NCBI RefSeq assembly: GCF_019024285.1
Contig: NZ_WMKZ01000015.1
Span: 29,516-93,515 of the forward strand
Direction of reading: 5' to 3'
DNA from: Alkalihalobacterium elongatum
GTDB lineage: Bacteria > Bacillota > Bacilli > Bacillales > Bacillaceae_F
Length of the DNA: 64,000 nt
Shown: piece by piece, positions 19,581 through 27,623 of the stretch
Layout: the number at the start of each line of letters is the position of its first letter
Position numbering within the stretch: position 1 is the stretch's first letter
Notes under the pieces: model-generated
The model's database searches: none
What the model was told of the DNA's origin: nothing
What the model saw: the letters and a program-made list of their open reading frames with translations, nothing else
Program-made: the position numbers and the translations under genes

Positions 19581-20483
19581 ATGGAAAGAACGAATATCGG
19601 AGAGGGCTTATCCTTCTCAAGAATGGTTCATGGTCATTGGAGACTAAATGACTGGAAATTAACACAAAATGAATTACTGGATTTAATACATAGTTGCCTG
19701 GAGCAAGGAATAACCACTTTTGACCATGCAGATATATATGGAGATTATACATGTGAAGCACGTTTTGGAGAGGTATTAAAGCTTGACCCTAGCTTACGTA
19801 CTAAAATAGAAATCGTGACAAAGTGTGGGATAAAGCTATTATCTAAAAAGCATACAGACCATTACATTAAACATTACGATACAAGTAAAGATCATATTAT
19901 CAAGTCCGTAAATCAATCATTACAAAATTTTGGAACCGATTATATTGACGTTTTACTCATACATCGCCCAGATCCATTTATGGATCCTAGTGAAGTTGCA
20001 GAGGCGTTTGTCAGTCTAAAGGACGAAGGGAAAGTAAGGGCTTTTGGTGTATCTAATTTTACATCATCTCAAGTAGCAATGCTTGACTCTTATTTGCCAT
20101 TTCCGTTAGTAACCAATCAAATCGAACTGTCGGTGCTTCACACAAATCCTTTCCTCGATGGGACGATTGATCAATGTTTAGAAAGAAAAATTTTACCGAT
20201 GGCGTGGTCACCATTAGCTGGTGGAAGAATTTTTTCTAGCGAAGATAAACAGTCGGTACGGGTTCGGGAAATATTAACAAAATTAGCTGAAGAACTCAAT
20301 GCAGTTTCAATTGATCAGGTGATGTTAGCTTGGTTGCTAGAACACCCAGCAAATATCCTACCGATAATTGGAACAGGGAACCTAGAGAGAATAAAGCGTT
20401 CTGTAGAGGCATTACAATTAAAATTAACAAGGCAGCAGTGGTTTGAAGTTTGGGAGGCGTCAATTGGTAACGAGGTACCTTAA
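19581..20483 (+). CDS. ycsN: Aldo/keto reductase, YcsN type
   Basis: 300 aa from ATG 19581, preceded by GAGGAGTG; the length equals B. subtilis YcsN. NADPH-dependent oxidoreductase of the (beta/alpha)8 fold. Catalytic tetrad members are visible: Asp and Tyr in TFDHADIYGDYTCEARFGE (about residues 44-62), Lys in IEIVTKCGIK (about 80), His in VLLIHRPDPFMDP (about 124). C-terminal cofactor segment ILPIIGTGNLERIKRSVEAL is present. Substrate unknown. Flanked by non-coding repeats downstream, so likely monocistronic. Confidence 0.85.
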   Translation: MERTNIGEGLSFSRMVHGHWRLNDWKLTQNELLDLIHSCLEQGITTFDHADIYGDYTCEARFGEVLKLDPSLRTKIEIVTKCGIKLLSKKHTDHYIKHYDTSKDHIIKSVNQSLQNFGTDYIDVLLIHRPDPFMDPSEVAEAFVSLKDEGKVRAFGVSNFTSSQVAMLDSYLPFPLVTNQIELSVLHTNPFLDGTIDQCLERKILPMAWSPLAGGRIFSSEDKQSVRVREILTKLAEELNAVSIDQVMLAWLLEHPANILPIIGTGNLERIKRSVEALQLKLTRQQWFEVWEASIGNEVP

Positions 20484-20517
20484 GGTGAATTTTTTCTAAG
20501 CTGGTTCCAAATTAAGC

Positions 20518-20701
20518 CACGTATTGTTGGTCCTCCAGCGCTTGTCGCCGATAATCAGGCGTCTTCCACTTTTCTTTGTCTAGTTGCAGGCGCCATCGGC
20601 TCGAGGTCGCTTCGGTCCATCAAATGTGTCCAAAGAGCAGGACACGTATTGTTGGCCCTCCAGCGCTTGTCGCCGATAATCAGGCGTCTTCCACTTTTCT
20701 T
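20518..20701. repeat. Interspersed Bacillaceae repeat with a 59-bp direct duplication
   Basis: The 59-bp words at 20518-20576 and 20643-20701 (CACGTATTGTTGG ... CTTCCACTTTTCTT) are identical except for one T/C difference. The 66 bp between them (TGTCTAGTTGCAGGCGCC ... GGTCGCTTCGG ... GTCCAAAGAGCAGGA) looks like the left half of the same family, so the array is one full unit plus a truncated one, period 125 bp. No open reading frame of note. Such GC-richer units are scattered in Bacillaceae genomes; that they have a function is not shown. Confidence 0.75.
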
Positions 20702-20763
20702 CGCACTTCTTCTTTTTTTCATATAAAATAGAGGAAACACTTTGAAATGTTAGGATTGAGAAG

Positions 20764-22671
20764 ATGAGTATTTTTACAGTAGAAAATTTATGTAAATCAT
20801 ATGGTGAGAAAGTATTATTCGACCGTATTTCGTTTTCCATTGGAGAACGTGAGCGAATTGGTTTAATAGGCGTGAATGGAACAGGAAAATCAACGTTATT
20901 AAAAGTTCTATCCAAAGAAGAGGGAATGGAAGAAGGAAAGCTTACTCATTCTAATCAACTTCAGATTGAGTATTTACCGCAACAACCTGATTTAGATGAG
21001 AACCTGACTACATTAGAACAAATATATTATGGTGACTCCGTTATTATGAAGGTGATGCGGGAATACGAACAAGCATTATATGAACTTCAAGGTCAACCTG
21101 AAAGCAATCAACGTCAAGAACGTCTATTAAAAGTTCAAGCGAAGATGGATGATTGTGAGGCGTGGGAGGCAAATACTGTTGCCAAAACGGTCCTCACGCG
21201 TCTTGGGATAACTGACTTCACGAAGAAAATAAAGCATTTATCTGGTGGTCAAAAGAAACGTGTAGCTATTGCAAAAGCGTTAATTCAGCCTGCAGATTTA
21301 TTAATATTAGATGAGCCAACAAACCATTTAGATAATGAGACGATTGAGTGGTTAGAGAGCTATTTAGCGCAGTATAAAGGTTCTCTTATCATGGTAACGC
21401 ACGACCGGTATTTTCTTAACCGCGTCACCAATCGGATTTATGAGTTAGATCAAGGACAACTTTATACATACGAAGGCAATTATGAAAGTTTTCTTGAAAA
21501 GAAGGCTGAGCGAGAAGCACTTGCCGAGCAAAGTGAAGCAAAGAGACAAAATTTATTGCGGCGTGAGCTAGCCTGGTTACAAAGAGGTGCAAAAGCAAGA
21601 ACAACAAAACAAAAAGCCCGGATCCAAAGAGTAGAGGACTTAAGGGATCAAAAGGGACCAACTCAAAAAGGTGATGTCGATTTTGCAATTGGCACACAAC
21701 GACTGGGTAAAAAAGTTATTGAAGTTAAAAATATATCTAAGTCTTATGGAGATCACCAGTTGTTTCATAATTTGAATTATTTAATTGTTCCAGGTGAAAG
21801 GTTAGGAATCATTGGACCGAATGGGACTGGAAAATCAACATTATTAAACATTTTAGCGGGTAGAATAGAGCCGAGTGCAGGTGACATTGAAGTTGGTGAA
21901 ACAGTAAAAATCGCCTATTATACTCAAGATGACGAGGAGCTTGATGGGAATTTACGAGTTATTGATTACATTAAAGAGGGTGCTGAAATCGTTCGAACCG
22001 TTGATAATCAAATTATTACGGCTGAGCAAATGTTAGAACGGTTTTTATTTCCTCGAGCAATGCAATGGACGTATATTCGTAGATTGTCAGGGGGAGAACG
22101 TCGCCGCCTTTATTTACTCCGTGTTCTTATGAAAGAGCCAAATGTTTTATTTCTTGATGAGCCAACAAATGATCTTGATACACAAACGCTTAGTGTATTA
22201 GAGGACTATTTAGATCAGTTTCCAGGTGTTGTGTTAACGGTTTCCCATGATCGTTACTTTTTAGATCGTGTTGTCGATCATTTGCTCGTATTTGACGGTG
22301 AAGGTTCAATAAGTCGTTATCAGGGGTCTTATTCAGAATTTATGGAAGATAAGAAACTTGAAAAAGAAATGGAGCTACAAGAACGAAAAGCAAAAGTGCA
22401 AGAAACTAACGTCCAACCTAAAAAGAGAGAACAGCGAAAGAAGCTCTCCTATAAAGATCAACAAGAGTGGAATACAATTGAAGAGCGAATTTCACAGCTT
22501 GAGTCTAAAATCGAACAAATTGAAACAGATATTGCTGCTGCTGGAAGTGACTTTAGTAAAATTCAAGAATTAATGAATGAACAAAAACAAAAAGAAGAAG
22601 AATTAGAGCAAGCGATGGAGCGCTGGGAGGAACTTTCACTATTAATTGAGGAAATTGAAGGTCAAAAATAA
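20764..22671 (+). CDS. yfmR: ABC-F translation factor YfmR/Uup type
   Basis: 635 aa, two ABC ATPase domains without membrane part. Domain 1: Walker A GVNGTGKST (about 36-44), signature LSGGQKKR, Walker B LLILDEPTNHLD. A charged P-site tRNA interaction motif linker follows (AEREALAEQSEAKRQNLLRRELAWLQRGAKARTTKQKARIQR region), then domain 2: GPNGTGKST, LSGGERRRL, VLFLDEPTNDLD. The C-terminal coiled coil (KLSYKDQQEWNTIEERISQLESKIEQIE onward) is typical of Uup/YfmR. ABC-F proteins bind the ribosomal E site and relieve stalled translation, as known for YfmR. Start ATG 20764 follows TTGAGAAG, a weak site. Confidence 0.9.
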   Translation: MSIFTVENLCKSYGEKVLFDRISFSIGERERIGLIGVNGTGKSTLLKVLSKEEGMEEGKLTHSNQLQIEYLPQQPDLDENLTTLEQIYYGDSVIMKVMREYEQALYELQGQPESNQRQERLLKVQAKMDDCEAWEANTVAKTVLTRLGITDFTKKIKHLSGGQKKRVAIAKALIQPADLLILDEPTNHLDNETIEWLESYLAQYKGSLIMVTHDRYFLNRVTNRIYELDQGQLYTYEGNYESFLEKKAEREALAEQSEAKRQNLLRRELAWLQRGAKARTTKQKARIQRVEDLRDQKGPTQKGDVDFAIGTQRLGKKVIEVKNISKSYGDHQLFHNLNYLIVPGERLGIIGPNGTGKSTLLNILAGRIEPSAGDIEVGETVKIAYYTQDDEELDGNLRVIDYIKEGAEIVRTVDNQIITAEQMLERFLFPRAMQWTYIRRLSGGERRRLYLLRVLMKEPNVLFLDEPTNDLDTQTLSVLEDYLDQFPGVVLTVSHDRYFLDRVVDHLLVFDGEGSISRYQGSYSEFMEDKKLEKEMELQERKAKVQETNVQPKKREQRKKLSYKDQQEWNTIEERISQLESKIEQIETDIAAAGSDFSKIQELMNEQKQKEEELEQAMERWEELSLLIEEIEGQK

Positions 22672-22683
22672 TTTGGTGATCGA

Positions 22684-23460
22684 ATGAAGGAGAAAATTGT
22701 TGAAGCACTTTCCAGAATTGAAGCAGAGCATGAAGTGAAGATTATTTATGCTTGTGAAGCAGGAAGTAGAGCGTGGGGAACGGCTTCAGAAGAAAGCGAT
22801 TATGACGTTCGGTTTATTTATATACACCCTGTTAGTTGGTATTTGTCCATTGAACAGAAGCGTGAGGTTATGGATATTCAATTGACGGCCGAATTAGATA
22901 TGGTCGGTTGGGATATGAGAAAAACGTTAGCATTACTGAAGAAATCAAATCCAACCATACTTGAATGGTTACAATCACGAATTGTCTATCACGAAAATCC
23001 TTTAATTGTAGCTGAATGTAAGTCGCTTTCAAAGAAGACCTTTTCTGAAAAAACCTGTTTGTATCATTACCTCAACATGGCAAAACGAAATGCAAAGGGG
23101 AGTTTTCATTCTCCAGATGCATATGCTAATGTAAAACTTGTTTTGAATGTAGTTAAACCATTACTGGCCTGTAGATGGATAAAAAAATATCATTCTATGC
23201 CCCCGAATGAGTTTGTTTATTTAATGGATCATATACCTAAATCTGGCGTTCTCCGTACTGAAGTCGAAGCTATATTGGAAAAGAAGTTGAAGCGAGAAAA
23301 AGAAATTAGCATAAATGAATTAGGGGCGATTCAAAAATTTATTGAGGAACAAATTGGATGTCTTACTGATTATGTAAAGCGACTAGAAGAAAATAAGAAA
23401 GCTGATACAGATGCGTTTGATCAACTTTTTCAAAGAACATTAAAGACTGTGTGGAACTAA
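22684..23460 (+). CDS. ycgL: Nucleotidyltransferase, RlaP/YcgL family
   Basis: 258 aa. Polymerase-beta-type nucleotidyltransferase core: ACEAGSRAWGTASEESDYDVRFIYI (about 23-48) holds the GS motif and the DxD metal ligands (Asp43, Asp45), and a third Asp lies in DIQLTAELDMVGWD. WDMRKTLALLKKSNPTILEWLQS follows, then a helical C-terminal half. This is the family named after RNA-repair-associated RlaP; B. subtilis YcgL belongs to it. The natural nucleotide target is unknown. It begins 12 bases after yfmR, with GGTGATCG as site, so both are likely one operon. Confidence 0.8.
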   Translation: MKEKIVEALSRIEAEHEVKIIYACEAGSRAWGTASEESDYDVRFIYIHPVSWYLSIEQKREVMDIQLTAELDMVGWDMRKTLALLKKSNPTILEWLQSRIVYHENPLIVAECKSLSKKTFSEKTCLYHYLNMAKRNAKGSFHSPDAYANVKLVLNVVKPLLACRWIKKYHSMPPNEFVYLMDHIPKSGVLRTEVEAILEKKLKREKEISINELGAIQKFIEEQIGCLTDYVKRLEENKKADTDAFDQLFQRTLKTVWN

Positions 23461-23493
23461 TCTCTCCCACAAAGATACAAGTAGTACTAATAA

Positions 23494-23533
23494 ATAATGC
23501 CTGTCCTCAAAACTAATAGGGGGCAGGCATTAT
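23494..23533 (+). terminator. Terminator-like hairpin after ycgL
   Basis: ATAATGCCTG (23494-23503) / CAGGCATTAT (23524-23533) with further partial pairing of TCCT with GGGG; followed by ATTTT. Confidence 0.65.
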
Positions 23534-23539
23534 ATTTTG

Positions 23540-23965
23540 TATGCAGAGAAATTTGGTGCAGTTTTTTAATCAATACCAAAAACAATTTATCGCTAAAATT
23601 TAGTGAATTGCAATAAAGGAAATATGATAAAATTAAAAGCGAAATAATTTGATCTGGCATTTTCTTATTGTAAATAATGATATTATAGGAGATTTCGGAA
23701 TAGTTTAAAAGATGTAAGGTGGATTTTTAGATTGATTGATCAACCCAGTGGTGATTATATGGTTCATGATGTGCTATGATAAGTAAGGGTAAAAATAGGA
23801 GATGATGGTCCACGGGTAAGGAAAAACAAAGCTTTATTCCTTGAAAAAACTCAATTTAGGCTTGGTTTTATGCGTTTTAATGCCTTTTGGACTGTGTTCT
23901 CAATTTTTACTATATTTTAAATCATTGAAAATTATCATATAATAAGAGATATATTAATCTATAAC
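23540..23965. other. Non-coding spacer upstream of mqo
   Basis: About 430 AT-rich bases with no supported gene. A hairpin AAGGAA (23818-23823) / TTCCTT (23838-23843) surrounds a CAAAGCTTTA loop. No other conserved element was recognised before the promoter at 23969. Confidence 0.5.
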
Positions 23966-23968
23966 CAA

Positions 23969-23996
23969 TTGAAAAACACTATGATAGGGTTATAAT
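23969..23996 (+). promoter_or_regulatory. SigA promoter of mqo
   Basis: TTGAAA (23969-23974), 16-base spacer, perfect TATAAT (23991-23996). Transcription would start near 24003, giving a leader of about 100 bases. Confidence 0.75.
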
Positions 23997-24016
23997 TGAG
24001 ACAGTGATTAATGAAA

Positions 24017-24076
24017 CAGAAAAGGTGTGTTGACGAGGTCGCGCCTCTGCATGGTGTGATGCCTACATCTTTTCTG
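24017..24076 (+). ncRNA. Candidate structured 5' leader (three-way junction) of mqo
   Basis: CAGAAAAGGTG (24017-24027) pairs with CATCTTTTCTG (24066-24076) over 11 bp with one G-U. Inside are two short hairpins: GAGG (24035-24038) / CCTC (24044-24047) and GCAT (24049-24052) / ATGC (24059-24062). The element starts about 14 bases after the predicted transcription start and ends just before the mqo Shine-Dalgarno (AAAGGTGGGGG). I match it to no riboswitch class known to me. The pairing is seen; a regulatory role is inference. Confidence 0.5.
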
Positions 24077-24104
24077 CAAATTTAGGGGAAAAGGTGGGGG
24101 AAAA

Positions 24105-25604
24105 ATGAGCAACAGGGAAATTAAAACAGATGTGATTTTAATTGGCGCAGGAATTATGAGTGCGACTTTAGGGACTCTCTTGAAAGAATTAGTTCCAGAA
24201 TGGGAAATTACAGTGTTTGAAAAGCTCGGAAGCGCAGGAGAGGAAAGTTCTAACGAATGGAATAATGCGGGTACAGGGCATGCGGCATTGTGTGAGTTGA
24301 ATTACACGAACGAAAAGCCAGATGGATCTGTAGATATTAGTAAAGCTATTAAAGTTAATGAGCAGTTCCAGGTTTCAATGCAGTTTTGGTCTTATCTCGT
24401 AAACAGCAAGCTAATTCAAAACCCAAATGACTTTATCATGCCATTGCCTCATATGAGTTTAGTTCAAGGGGAAGAAAATGTAGAATTTTTAAAAAGACGT
24501 TTTGAAGCGCTTTCAAATAATCCTCTATTCCATGGGATGGAATTTACAAAGGATCCCAAAAAACTAATGGAATGGGTTCCACTTATCATGCAAGATCGCA
24601 AAGACAATGAACCTATAGCTGCAACAAAAATTGACTCTGGTACGGATGTCAACTTTGGTGCTTTAACGCGCATGTTGTTTAATCACTTAGAGAATAAAAA
24701 TGTTAAGATAAAATATCAACATAATGTTGAAGATATTAAACGAAACAGTGACGGATTGTGGGAAGTAAAAGTCCACGATGACACGGTTGGTGAGGTTGAA
24801 CGTTATACGGCAAAATTCGTCTTTATCGGAGGCGGAGGAGGAAGCCTGCATTTATTACAAAAGTCAGGTATACCTGAAGGAAAGAATATCGGAGGCTTCC
24901 CAGTAAGCGGAATCTTTATGGCTTGTAAAAATCAAGAAGTTGTGGAGCAACATCATGCAAAAGTTTACGGAAAGGCAAAGGTTGGAGCTCCGCCAATGTC
25001 TGTTCCACATTTGGATACAAGATATATCGACAATAAAAAAGCGTTGCTATTCGGACCATTTGCAGGCTTCTCACCAAAATTCCTAAAGAATGGTTCATTA
25101 CTAGATTTAGTTACTTCTGTAAAGCCGAATAATGTCTTAACGATGTTGGCAGCAGGAGCAAAAGAAATGTCATTGACAAAGTATTTGATCGAGCAAGTCA
25201 TGTTATCGAAAGAACAGCGTATGGAAGAGCTACGTGAGTTTATCCCGAACGCTAAAAGTGAGGATTGGGAGTTAGTCGTAGCGGGCCAACGTGTTCAAGT
25301 AATTAAAGATACTCCAGATGGCATGGGAACACTGCAATTTGGGACGGAAGTAATTACTGCTTCTGATGGTTCGATCGCAGCATTACTAGGGGCATCCCCA
25401 GGTGCTTCAACTGCAGTTCACGTTATGCTTGAGGTCATTGAAAAATGCTTCCCGCAACATGTTAAAGAGTGGGAAGGTAAAATTAAAGAAATGATTCCAT
25501 CGTATGGTTTATCATTAATGGAAAATCCAGAGCTTCTGCGCGAAATTCATAAATCAACAGCAGAGACACTCGGTCTAACTGAAAAAGAACTAGTCTTTAA
25601 TTAA
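24105..25604 (+). CDS. mqo: Malate:quinone oxidoreductase
   Basis: 499 aa, the normal family size. FAD-dependent peripheral membrane enzyme that oxidises malate to oxaloacetate and passes electrons to quinone. FAD-binding start [34 protein letters not shown] (residues 9-42); family words [81 protein letters not shown] and [10 protein letters not shown] are all present. AAAGGTGGGGG stands 6 bases before ATG 24105. It is alone between its own promoter and a strong terminator. The preceding structured leader suggests post-transcriptional control. Confidence 0.95.
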   Translation: MSNREIKTDVILIGAGIMSATLGTLLKELVPEWEITVFEKLGSAGEESSNEWNNAGTGHAALCELNYTNEKPDGSVDISKAIKVNEQFQVSMQFWSYLVNSKLIQNPNDFIMPLPHMSLVQGEENVEFLKRRFEALSNNPLFHGMEFTKDPKKLMEWVPLIMQDRKDNEPIAATKIDSGTDVNFGALTRMLFNHLENKNVKIKYQHNVEDIKRNSDGLWEVKVHDDTVGEVERYTAKFVFIGGGGGSLHLLQKSGIPEGKNIGGFPVSGIFMACKNQEVVEQHHAKVYGKAKVGAPPMSVPHLDTRYIDNKKALLFGPFAGFSPKFLKNGSLLDLVTSVKPNNVLTMLAAGAKEMSLTKYLIEQVMLSKEQRMEELREFIPNAKSEDWELVVAGQRVQVIKDTPDGMGTLQFGTEVITASDGSIAALLGASPGASTAVHVMLEVIEKCFPQHVKEWEGKIKEMIPSYGLSLMENPELLREIHKSTAETLGLTEKELVFN

Positions 25605-25681
25605 TTCTTTGGAAATGAAACCAAGGGTATTGTAAAATGTCAAGAGACTGAGCGTCCAATCAGTGAGAAAATATTAAACAG

Positions 25682-25724
25682 AGAACCTTTAATCCTAGCT
25701 AACTACGGATTAAAGGTTCTTTCT
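25682..25724 (+). terminator. Terminator of mqo
   Basis: Perfect 14-bp stem AGAACCTTTAATCC (25682-25695) / GGATTAAAGGTTCT (25707-25720), then TTCTTT. Confidence 0.9.
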
Positions 25725-25763
25725 TTAATTTATTCGCAGTGTTCGTTTGAAGGAGGGATTTAC

Positions 25764-25931
25764 ATGAGATGTGGATCAAAATGCTTTCTTGTTGAGATGG
25801 AACTAAAGGGCGAAAAGCAAATCAAGTCAGTGACAGCCCGAACCCCTGTGGATGCAAGAAAAACCATTCGAAAAGAATTTGGAACAGACGCTAATATCTT
25901 ATCCGTTACAGAAGAAAAAAGAAAACAATAA
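25764..25931 (+). CDS. 55-aa basic protein of unknown function
   Basis: ATG 25764 follows AAGGAGGG by 6 bases. The product is 55 aa, begins MRCGSKCFLVEMELKGEKQI with two cysteines (Cys3, Cys7), continues KSVTARTPVDARKTIRKEFG and ends EEKRKQ. It is basic and soluble, with a beta-hairpin-then-helix look. No family recognised. It follows the mqo terminator and runs convergently into the AztD-like gene 33 bases away. The excellent ribosome binding site and codon regularity support a real gene. Confidence 0.7.
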   Translation: MRCGSKCFLVEMELKGEKQIKSVTARTPVDARKTIRKEFGTDANILSVTEEKRKQ

Positions 25932-25964
25932 TTGGAATTTACACGATCCTTTAACAGTCAGTTA

Positions 25965-27308
25965 TTAAAATGCAGTTACCGATAATATACCTGTTGGTTG
26001 CACTTCTAAAGTTAATACCGTATCAACATGATTATCATGGACAATAAGAAGCTCGTTATTCGTTGGATCAGTTATGACAATATGATCATTTACTAAAGCG
26101 AGACTAGGGTATACATAATCATGTCCATGGCCCTCACCTAATTCAAATGGATCAATGACTTTAAGTTCAGATTGGATTGTTCCACTCGCTAGGTCAAGTT
26201 GATAAAGTAATCCATTGATACCTAATACAAATCCTTCACCCTTTGCATTGACTACCATGGAACTAATATAAGGTGTTGAGATATCAACTAATTTAAGTGA
26301 CTTTTCGATTGTATTAATAACGCTAACATTATGTCCGAGTTCTGGTTTCTCTTTACTACTATAGTTTGCGAGAAAATAAGGACTTTCGCTATGACTCTTA
26401 ATTGTCCCCACACGAGCTTCTTCATCAGGTAATACAATTTCTACCGCTTCATCTGTAAAAGGGAGGTATAAAAGGACTTGGCCTTCACATCCAAATGCAA
26501 TAACTTCTTCTTCTTTAGAACCAATGGATGCTTCACCATGAAGACGAGGGCATGATGGGATCCGTGACAGTTCTTCGCCTGCTTCATCATAAATGATAAT
26601 ACCCTCTGGAAGCGGTTGTGGATCCTCCTCATCAGTATATGAAACAGCGTAAGTACCATTTGATAATGGTACTGCTACACCATGATGTTCTACCCCTGAA
26701 AATGTCGCGACTGGATCTGGTTTTTTGTTTGTTTTTAAACTTTTGTTCGGATAGACCTCAACAAAACCATTTCCATCGTAAAAGATTGCTGTCTCCCCAC
26801 TATGAGTGACAATATGTGTAGGCTTTTCACCCGTAATTTCATACTTTGAAACAACAGGAGCTTCGACATATGTATGTCCGTGATCGCCATGATTTTCTTC
26901 CCACACTCCAAGATCGAGTAGCTTTAAATGACCTTCTTCACGATTATTTAGAAACACATGGCGATGATCAGCAGCCAGCCCCATTGCACTGGTTTCTGTT
27001 TCGAATGTTTCAATGACTTGGAAGTTACCATCTACTACAATGACACCTCCATCATAACCAATCGCAATACGCGTCCCGTTCTTTTCATCCTTTTGACTGT
27101 TGTTATTAGCTTTTCCTATATCTTCTTCAAGTTCTTCTTCCTCTTCTAGAACCTCATCTTGAATAAACTCTAAAGCTTCATCCGCATCTTTAGCTGTCTG
27201 TTCATCTGCTGTTGATGTTGTATTCGTACTACAACCAACAATTAATAAGAAGATGACTATTAAAGTAAGACCGACAAAAAACTTAGAGTTTAGTAAATAA
27301 ATTTTCAC
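25965..27308 (-). CDS. AztD-like zinc-associated beta-propeller lipoprotein
   Basis: 447 aa starting with GTG at 27308 (GGAGG 11-12 bases upstream). Signal peptide with lipobox IVGC (Cys26), then an acidic linker (about 40-75; EEEEELEED), then blade-like repeats to the end. Histidine-rich metal motifs: HGDHGH (140-145), His208-His209 in GVEHHGVAV, and EGHGHDY near 396. Pattern and histidine words resemble AztD, a periplasmic zinc chaperone that hands zinc to the ABC-transporter binding protein AztC. A near-perfect Zur box lies directly upstream, an independent support for a zinc role. No zinc ABC transporter is in the window. Family assignment is from memory of motifs, so moderate. Confidence 0.7.
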   Translation of the reverse strand: MKIYLLNSKFFVGLTLIVIFLLIVGCSTNTTSTADEQTAKDADEALEFIQDEVLEEEEELEEDIGKANNNSQKDEKNGTRIAIGYDGGVIVVDGNFQVIETFETETSAMGLAADHRHVFLNNREEGHLKLLDLGVWEENHGDHGHTYVEAPVVSKYEITGEKPTHIVTHSGETAIFYDGNGFVEVYPNKSLKTNKKPDPVATFSGVEHHGVAVPLSNGTYAVSYTDEEDPQPLPEGIIIYDEAGEELSRIPSCPRLHGEASIGSKEEEVIAFGCEGQVLLYLPFTDEAVEIVLPDEEARVGTIKSHSESPYFLANYSSKEKPELGHNVSVINTIEKSLKLVDISTPYISSMVVNAKGEGFVLGINGLLYQLDLASGTIQSELKVIDPFELGEGHGHDYVYPSLALVNDHIVITDPTNNELLIVHDNHVDTVLTLEVQPTGILSVTAF

Positions 27309-27330
27309 TTTTTAGTTTTCCTCCTTTTGT

Positions 27331-27351
27331 AAATAGTAATCATTACGATTT
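27331..27351 (-). promoter_or_regulatory. Zur operator of the AztD-like gene
   Basis: Left arm AAATAGTAAT and right arm ATTACGATTT around a central C. The Bacillus Zur box is AAATCGTAAT-N-ATTACGATTT, so only one base differs. It sits 23-43 bases upstream of the GTG start, suitable for repression when zinc is sufficient. Confidence 0.85.
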
Positions 27352-27445
27352 GTATTATGGAAGTGATTTCCTAATTGGTCAATGGGCATTTTTACAGAGG
27401 TCTAAAGTTTGTTTACATATTATGCGCTATCTATTGAAAAATCTA

Positions 27446-27486
27446 ATAAGCGCTAGGAGAAGGCAATTTCCTAGCGCTTATAGTAT
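27446..27486. terminator. Perfect 13-bp hairpin in the spacer upstream of the AztD-like gene
   Basis: ATAAGCGCTAGGA (27446-27458) / TCCTAGCGCTTAT (27469-27481). A weak T-rich flank on each side; could end transcripts of the minus-strand gene at 27624. Confidence 0.55.
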
Positions 27487-27525
27487 TTATTATTTTACGA
27501 GAGTTTATTTAATTTATTTAAATAT

Positions 27526-27576
27526 TTTCAGTGGGAGATGAAAGAAAGCCTAGTGAAAAAAGTTCCACTTTATAGT
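27526..27576. repeat. Interspersed hairpin repeat, copy 2 (degenerate)
   Basis: TTTTCAGTGGGAGATGAAAG followed by AAAAAAGTTCCACTTT, matching the order of words at 9471-9524, but with the stem partly lost. Confidence 0.5.
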
Positions 27577-27623
27577 TATTGGGTTTCAACTTAACCTAAA
27601 GTAGGAAAGAGGGGTTACTGTCG

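Noticed and set aside
20518..20701. Insertion sequence remnant
   Set aside because: No transposase coding remnant or terminal inverted repeats of IS type; it is a short non-coding repeat.
24017..24076. Lysine or purine riboswitch
   Set aside because: The GAGGTCGCG word recalls the lysine riboswitch start and the junction recalls purine types, but size and conserved core bases do not agree.
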